The position numbers and the translations under genes were made by a program. Below are positions 56,455 through 64,000 of a DNA stretch of 64,000 nucleotides, piece after piece. The notes under the pieces are model-generated. The model was given only the letters and a program-made list of their open reading frames with translations, was not told the DNA's origin and did not search any database. The first letter of the stretch is position 1. Every line of letters begins with the position of its first letter. Source of the stretch: Borreliella americana. GTDB taxonomy: Bacteria > Spirochaetota > Spirochaetia > Borreliales > Borreliaceae. The stretch covers positions 1 through 64,000 of the forward strand of contig NZ_JAJNFB010000001.1 in the NCBI RefSeq assembly GCF_021043605.1. Reading direction: 5' to 3'.

Positions 56455-59400
56455 TGCTAATTCTCTTATTACTAAGCATTTCAATAATCTCTTCAAGAAT
56501 CTTAGAGCTCTCAGCAAATCTATATAGTCTTAAATTTCTACGAAGATCACTAAATAATACCTGAATATTATCGTCTAAAACATACTTTTCAATGCTTTCA
56601 AGAATTTCTTTGTATTCTCTTGGCTTTCTAGCCTTAATACCAATTAAAAGTTTATTGAGAAGGTTTAAAAATTGATCATTATTTTTAAAATATAGCTTAT
56701 TCTTACTAACAACCTCAGACTCAAACAAAATATTTTCCTTCATATCGCTTATTAGCTGCAATAAATCATCTTTTACAAAAAAATACATTTTTTTTAACTC
56801 AGAAATTGGATCTTTGCTTGTTTCAATTTTTTGAAAATCTTTATACAATTCGCTACGCATATTAGAAAGAGCTCCAGATATTGAATGAGATATATCCTTA
56901 ATTAAAGACAAATTTTCTTCATCAAAAGCTTTTTCTAAATCAATAATATTAATGGAGATAAAATCAACAAGTCCTCTGCATAATTCAGAATATAATGAAT
57001 ATGAAATATTTAATTCTTTTAAGGCCCTATTAACATCTAAATTGGTAAACTTAACAAGTTGATTCATATCTTTATTCTCCAAAATATCATCAACTTCAAA
57101 CTGTAAGTATTTTTTTAATATTGTTTTAATCGAACTTATGTGTATTGGCTTTGAGATGTAATCATTCATACCGCTTGCAAGACATTTGTCTTTATACTCT
57201 TGCAAAGCGTGCGCTGTTACAGCGACCAAAACACAGGGCTTTAAATTATTTACCTTTTCAAATTTTCTAATTTCCTTAGCCACCGAAAATCCATCATATC
57301 TTGGCATTCGTATATCAATAAAAGAGATAGCATATTTTTTATCTTTTAAAGACTTTAAAGCCTTTACCCCATCATCTACAACATCAATAAAATTTTCATT
57401 AATACCTATTACAACAAGAATATCTTTCAACACTTTTTGATTTACCTGATTATCTTCAGCTATTAAAACATTAATGGGCTCTTTTATCCTTAAAGCACCA
57501 TCTATTGGAACCAAATCTTCAAAATCCATTTCTGGATTAAACTCTTCTTTTTCATAAAGCACAGAACATATACTAAGCCCCATTAAAGGCTTTTTAACAT
57601 ACCTATATTTTAAATTTTTTAGAGCTTTATTATCTAAATAATAAAATAAAAAAATAATTTGTACATCAGAACTTAGTCTTTCAATATTATTGGCAAATCG
57701 AATGCTCTCTTGAATATTATCGTTATTTACATTTACATAAACAAAATTATAAAAAGGATATTCCTTGAAGACTTTATAAGCATCTTCAAAAGACGCCACA
57801 TAGCGCACATTAGAAGAACATCCCAATAAAATCGAACAACGCTCAAAAATTTTAATAGATTTTTGACTTAAAAGCACATTTAATACTTTATTATCACAAT
57901 TTATTGATTGAAATTTATTGATTGACAATTTTTTACTTTTAAGCTCATCGCCCAATAAAAAGGGCAACATAAATGAAAAAGTTGTACCCTCTCCTACCTT
58001 ACTATCAACAGCAATGCCAAGACCACCCATTAATCTTATAAGCTCTCTAGATATTGACAACCCCAATCCAGCACCCTCATGAACCCTTGAAGAAGAATCA
58101 TCCTCTTGTTTGAAGATTTCAAATATCTTAGAAAAATTCTCTCTTTCAATACCCTTGCCTGTATCTATTACTTTAAATTCAACTGTAACCAAAACCCTAT
58201 TACCATCGATTCTTGTTCTATATACTTCTTCATAGTTTAAAACAATAACACCATCGTCTGTAAACTTAAAAGCATTTCCTATTAAATTAATTAAAACTTG
58301 TTTAATTTTTACAATATCACCCTTTATATAATTCTTAAAAATAGATTTAGAATAAGAGAACAAATCAATATTTTTCTTTGCACATTGAGATTGAAAAGTT
58401 TTCAAAACCACTTCCATTTCATTTTCTAAATCAATCTCTTGACTCTCAACATATAATTCATTGACATCTATTTTAGACAAATACAAAATATCATCAATTA
58501 AAGAAAGCAAAGAATCAGATGAATAATTTATCATTCTAACATAGTCCTTTTGAACATCTGTAAGAATAGTTGTGTTCAAAAGCTCAGTAGCCGCCATTAT
58601 CCCGTTAATAGGAGTACGAATATCATGACTGACATTAGCTACAAAAATGGTTTTAGCAGCATTAGCAGCTTCTGCAATCTTTTTTTCATTCATAACAAAA
58701 GAATATCTTCTTTTCTGCTCAAATGATAATCTGAACATAAATATAATTACAAATGCTAAAAAAGTAAAATAAAATATAACGACCGTTAACACTAGAAATT
58801 TGAAATTTTTAAACCTGCCACCTTTGGACTTATAATAAATATCGAATTTCCAATCATTTAAATACATCTGACTGCCAACATTTGAACGCATAACAATTTT
58901 TTGAATAATTTCTTTCAAGATATAATCCTGATTATAAATAGCAAGACTCAAATCAAAATACAAATCCCTAAAAGTAGGAATTTTTTCAACATCAACAATA
59001 TTTAATTCTTCAAAAACGGCAGCGGCTGTATACTCATCGCTAATAATCCCATCTACCTTTCCCCTATAAAGAAGGAGCAAGGCCTCTTTAAAGCTACTTA
59101 CAAGAATAAGATTTGATTTAATATTAGAAGCTAAATTTTTACTATATAAAAAATCAAGCATAGCAAACTTTTCCAAAGATCTAGATGGAAGCACCCTTTT
59201 TTTATTTGAAAAAATATAAAGTGGAATTCGAGAATTTAATTTTATATTAAAAACATTATCCAAATTTGAATCGGTTGCATTAGTATTTAGCATATCGATT
59301 TTTCCAGATTTGATTAATTTTTCAAGATCTAAACTATTGTGTGCTTCAATTATATTAAATCTCAAACCTGAAAACATTCTAATCTTATCAAGCAAAAATT

Positions 59401-60943
59401 GATTTATTCCTTTATAATTATTTGTCTCAACATAATCTATTGGATACCAATTTTTAACAGCAAGATTTAATTTATTATTTTTTGATAACCAAATTTTTTC
59501 TTCTATATTAAATTTAACCTTATTCATAATTTTATAACTATTTATTCTAGAACTATTAATCTCTTCTTTATCCAACCAATTTTTATCTATTTGAAGTAAA
59601 GATTCAAATGAAATATCATCAAATATAGAATTGAGAATATATTTAATAACCTTATAAACCCTATTATCAATGGCTAATACTAAAAACCTATTTTTATTAA
59701 AAATCGAATCGTAAGATTTTAATCTACCATTATATCCATTTAATTTTAATAAATATTTTGTTGTTATTGAATTTTCTATAAACCCATATGAATTATTAAC
59801 AATGTCTATAAAGTTATTAACAATATCTTTATTCTTATTTAATTGAATATTATTAAAATTAAAATCAATAAACTGAGAATTTATTGAACCAGCGTCATTG
59901 TTTAGGTCTTTAGAATAAAATTTAAAATTAAGAGGATATATTGGCTTACTTACTACATAATTAACATTTTGAAATACACTATCATTACTAATAATCCCTC
60001 CAAAAATACCTACTGACTTTCCCTCTAATGATCTCTTAATGTCCTCTTTGGGAAATCCCTTAAAAATAGGCTTAAAAACATGTTGTCTTGAGAGAAGATT
60101 CCATAAATCCACTAAAATGCCAGACAATTTTCCCTGTGAATTAATAAAACTTAAAGGGGGATAATCATTATATAAACCAACATCAACAAAACTTCCCTTA
60201 GAAGTACTATCCAAAAAAGAAACAAAAAGTTCCTCAGGCATTTTCATTAAATACGAAAACAAATCTAAATTCAAATTCTTTACTATCTCGGGAGCATTTC
60301 TACTAATAGCCAATCTATTTTTGATACTATAAAAAACATCTCCAGTAAAAATTACAAGATCTTCACTTAAAAAATGCTTTGCAATATAATGTAAAGTCTT
60401 GCAATCGCCATATATATAATCAACTTTATCGTTTTTTAAAGCCAATACTAACTCTTGAGAATTATCAGCCAAAAAAATAGTGTTAGCGCTTTTTAACCTC
60501 AAGATATCCTCATATATTGTATTTTTAATAACTCCTATATTAAAATTGGATAAAAATGTGGAATGAGTATTTTTATATTTTTTATTAGAGTTTTTAAAAA
60601 ATAAAATTGAAATACTCCTAGCAAGCTCACTTTTAAAATAAAAAAAATCATTTAATTTTGTATTATAAGTCAATCCTAAATATATTGCTTCATCTTCAAT
60701 TTCACTTTCATTTAAATTATCAATGTGTTCAATCCTAATATCAACATTATTATCTTTTGCCCATTTATCTAAAATGAAAAAAATAAGCCCTTCATATTCT
60801 CCTTTATTATTCTTATAGTAAAAAGGAAAAAACTGATCTACAAGCTTAAACTTAAAAATATTCTTAGAAAATAAATTGACATTGATAAAGCAAACCAAAA
60901 TTAAAATTAAAAAATTAGCACCTAAAAAGTTTGCTTTCTTCAT
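56438..60943 (-). CDS. hpk1: Hybrid sensor histidine kinase Hpk1
   Basis: Cognate kinase of Rrp1, 1501 residues. A signal (first 25 residues) leads to a large periplasmic region (about 25-715) built of three solute-binding-like (SBP_bac_3) modules, then a membrane helix near 720-745. HisKA follows with His773 in NVSHDIRTP, a HATPase domain with NLIGNAFKF, DTGKGIE and GLGLSIS, a receiver with Asp1210 (FIDIRMPRYDG), and an HPt-like segment with His1353 in ISHSISGAL. A full phosphorelay His-Asp-His to Rrp1 is implied. The HPt has Ser where Lys is usual. ATG 60943 begins MKKANFLG. Confidence 0.96.
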   Translation of the reverse strand: MKKANFLGANFLILILVCFINVNLFSKNIFKFKLVDQFFPFYYKNNKGEYEGLIFFILDKWAKDNNVDIRIEHIDNLNESEIEDEAIYLGLTYNTKLNDFFYFKSELARSISILFFKNSNKKYKNTHSTFLSNFNIGVIKNTIYEDILRLKSANTIFLADNSQELVLALKNDKVDYIYGDCKTLHYIAKHFLSEDLVIFTGDVFYSIKNRLAISRNAPEIVKNLNLDLFSYLMKMPEELFVSFLDSTSKGSFVDVGLYNDYPPLSFINSQGKLSGILVDLWNLLSRQHVFKPIFKGFPKEDIKRSLEGKSVGIFGGIISNDSVFQNVNYVVSKPIYPLNFKFYSKDLNNDAGSINSQFIDFNFNNIQLNKNKDIVNNFIDIVNNSYGFIENSITTKYLLKLNGYNGRLKSYDSIFNKNRFLVLAIDNRVYKVIKYILNSIFDDISFESLLQIDKNWLDKEEINSSRINSYKIMNKVKFNIEEKIWLSKNNKLNLAVKNWYPIDYVETNNYKGINQFLLDKIRMFSGLRFNIIEAHNSLDLEKLIKSGKIDMLNTNATDSNLDNVFNIKLNSRIPLYIFSNKKRVLPSRSLEKFAMLDFLYSKNLASNIKSNLILVSSFKEALLLLYRGKVDGIISDEYTAAAVFEELNIVDVEKIPTFRDLYFDLSLAIYNQDYILKEIIQKIVMRSNVGSQMYLNDWKFDIYYKSKGGRFKNFKFLVLTVVIFYFTFLAFVIIFMFRLSFEQKRRYSFVMNEKKIAEAANAAKTIFVANVSHDIRTPINGIMAATELLNTTILTDVQKDYVRMINYSSDSLLSLIDDILYLSKIDVNELYVESQEIDLENEMEVVLKTFQSQCAKKNIDLFSYSKSIFKNYIKGDIVKIKQVLINLIGNAFKFTDDGVIVLNYEEVYRTRIDGNRVLVTVEFKVIDTGKGIERENFSKIFEIFKQEDDSSSRVHEGAGLGLSISRELIRLMGGLGIAVDSKVGEGTTFSFMLPFLLGDELKSKKLSINKFQSINCDNKVLNVLLSQKSIKIFERCSILLGCSSNVRYVASFEDAYKVFKEYPFYNFVYVNVNNDNIQESIRFANNIERLSSDVQIIFLFYYLDNKALKNLKYRYVKKPLMGLSICSVLYEKEEFNPEMDFEDLVPIDGALRIKEPINVLIAEDNQVNQKVLKDILVVIGINENFIDVVDDGVKALKSLKDKKYAISFIDIRMPRYDGFSVAKEIRKFEKVNNLKPCVLVAVTAHALQEYKDKCLASGMNDYISKPIHISSIKTILKKYLQFEVDDILENKDMNQLVKFTNLDVNRALKELNISYSLYSELCRGLVDFISINIIDLEKAFDEENLSLIKDISHSISGALSNMRSELYKDFQKIETSKDPISELKKMYFFVKDDLLQLISDMKENILFESEVVSKNKLYFKNNDQFLNLLNKLLIGIKARKPREYKEILESIEKYVLDDNIQVLFSDLRRNLRLYRFAESSKILEEIIEMLSNKRISSGNNS

Positions 60944-61040
60944 GTTGTTTTAAAATTCCCTTATTAAAATACAATAGTTTTACCGCTGTATAAAACAAAT
61001 ATACATAATAAAATCAAAATTTAAAGTATAAAAATAAAAA

Positions 61041-61152
61041 CCCTGGCAATAACCTACTCTCCCGCGAACTCGCAGTACCATCAGCGAATAAGAGCTTAAC
61101 TTCTGTGTTCGGAATGATAACAGGTGTTTCCTCTTTTCTTTAACCACCAGGG
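61041..61152 (-). rRNA. 5S ribosomal RNA
   Basis: 112 nt on the - strand with the expected terminal stem (CCCTGG/CCAGGG) and the conserved loop segments (CCGAACACAGAAGTTAAG and GGGAGAGTAGG). It lies directly after the 23S gene in the direction of transcription, about 20 nt away, and about 100 nt beyond the start of hpk1. Confidence 0.96.
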
Positions 61153-61173
61153 TTTTTATAAGGAAGATAAAAA

Positions 61174-64000
<2,827 letters not shown>

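Overview
This window is a stretch of the linear chromosome of a Lyme-group spirochaete (Borreliella/Borrelia burgdorferi sensu lato). The evidence is the very low G+C, the four tandem bmp lipoprotein genes, the hpk1-rrp1 pair beside a 5S-23S rRNA unit with no adjacent 16S, and a gene order matching, from memory, the B. burgdorferi B31 interval from about BB0366 to BB0420 plus the first 23S/5S copy. The Bmp proteins differ from the B31 sequences I remember at many positions, so a related species or strain (garinii/bavariensis/afzelii-like) is more likely than B31; this is inference. No prophage, insertion sequence, CRISPR array or plasmid-like island is visible.

Layout. 1-1.8 kb (+): M18 aminopeptidase and an orphan PTS EIIB-like protein, closed by a bidirectional terminator. 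1.8-10 kb (-): gltX, glyS, tyrS, clpA and gpsA behind a membrane protein gene. 10.1-13.6 kb (+): an HD-GYP gene (pdeB), then pfs-metK-luxS with ATGA overlaps, linking c-di-GMP turnover to the methyl cycle. 13.6-22.4 kb (-): outer-membrane-like protein, HIT protein, mgtE, a trehalase-like glycosidase, and the bmpD-C-A-B nucleoside-binding lipoprotein array. 22.4-34.4 kb (-): the information-processing supercluster tRNA-Thr, rpmG, tRNA-Trp, secE, nusG, rplKAJL, rpoBC, rpsL, rpsG. 34.4-44.2 kb: secreted proteins and lipoproteins of unknown function, an ankyrin protein, gltP, proS and the paralogous outer membrane pair BB0405/BB0406. 44.2-47.3 kb (-): fruA-manA. 47.4-50.3 kb: an operon of a porin-like protein, an envelope nuclease and a polytopic membrane protein, converging on a frameshifted CTP-transferase-like gene. 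50.5-55.5 kb (+): cheR-cheB, traB-like, adk, dipA. 55.5-61 kb (-): hpk1-rrp1, the c-di-GMP synthesis two-component system. 61-64 kb (-): 5S and most of a 23S rRNA.

The most interesting signals are proteins that keep a family fold but have lost catalytic residues: an EIIB with Asp for the phospho-Cys, a ClpA whose second ATPase module lacks normal Walker B and arginine-finger residues, an HD-GYP protein with most metal ligands changed, a CheB with a non-phosphorylatable receiver, and a trehalase-like protein with a doubtful acid residue. Other points are a 9-nt homopolymer frameshift, a perfect 19-bp palindrome in the fruA promoter region, and a natural Asn in the RpoB rifampicin pocket. I did not find a convincing wholly new multi-gene system; the nearest candidate is the porin-like/nuclease/membrane protein operon at 47.4-49.7 kb.
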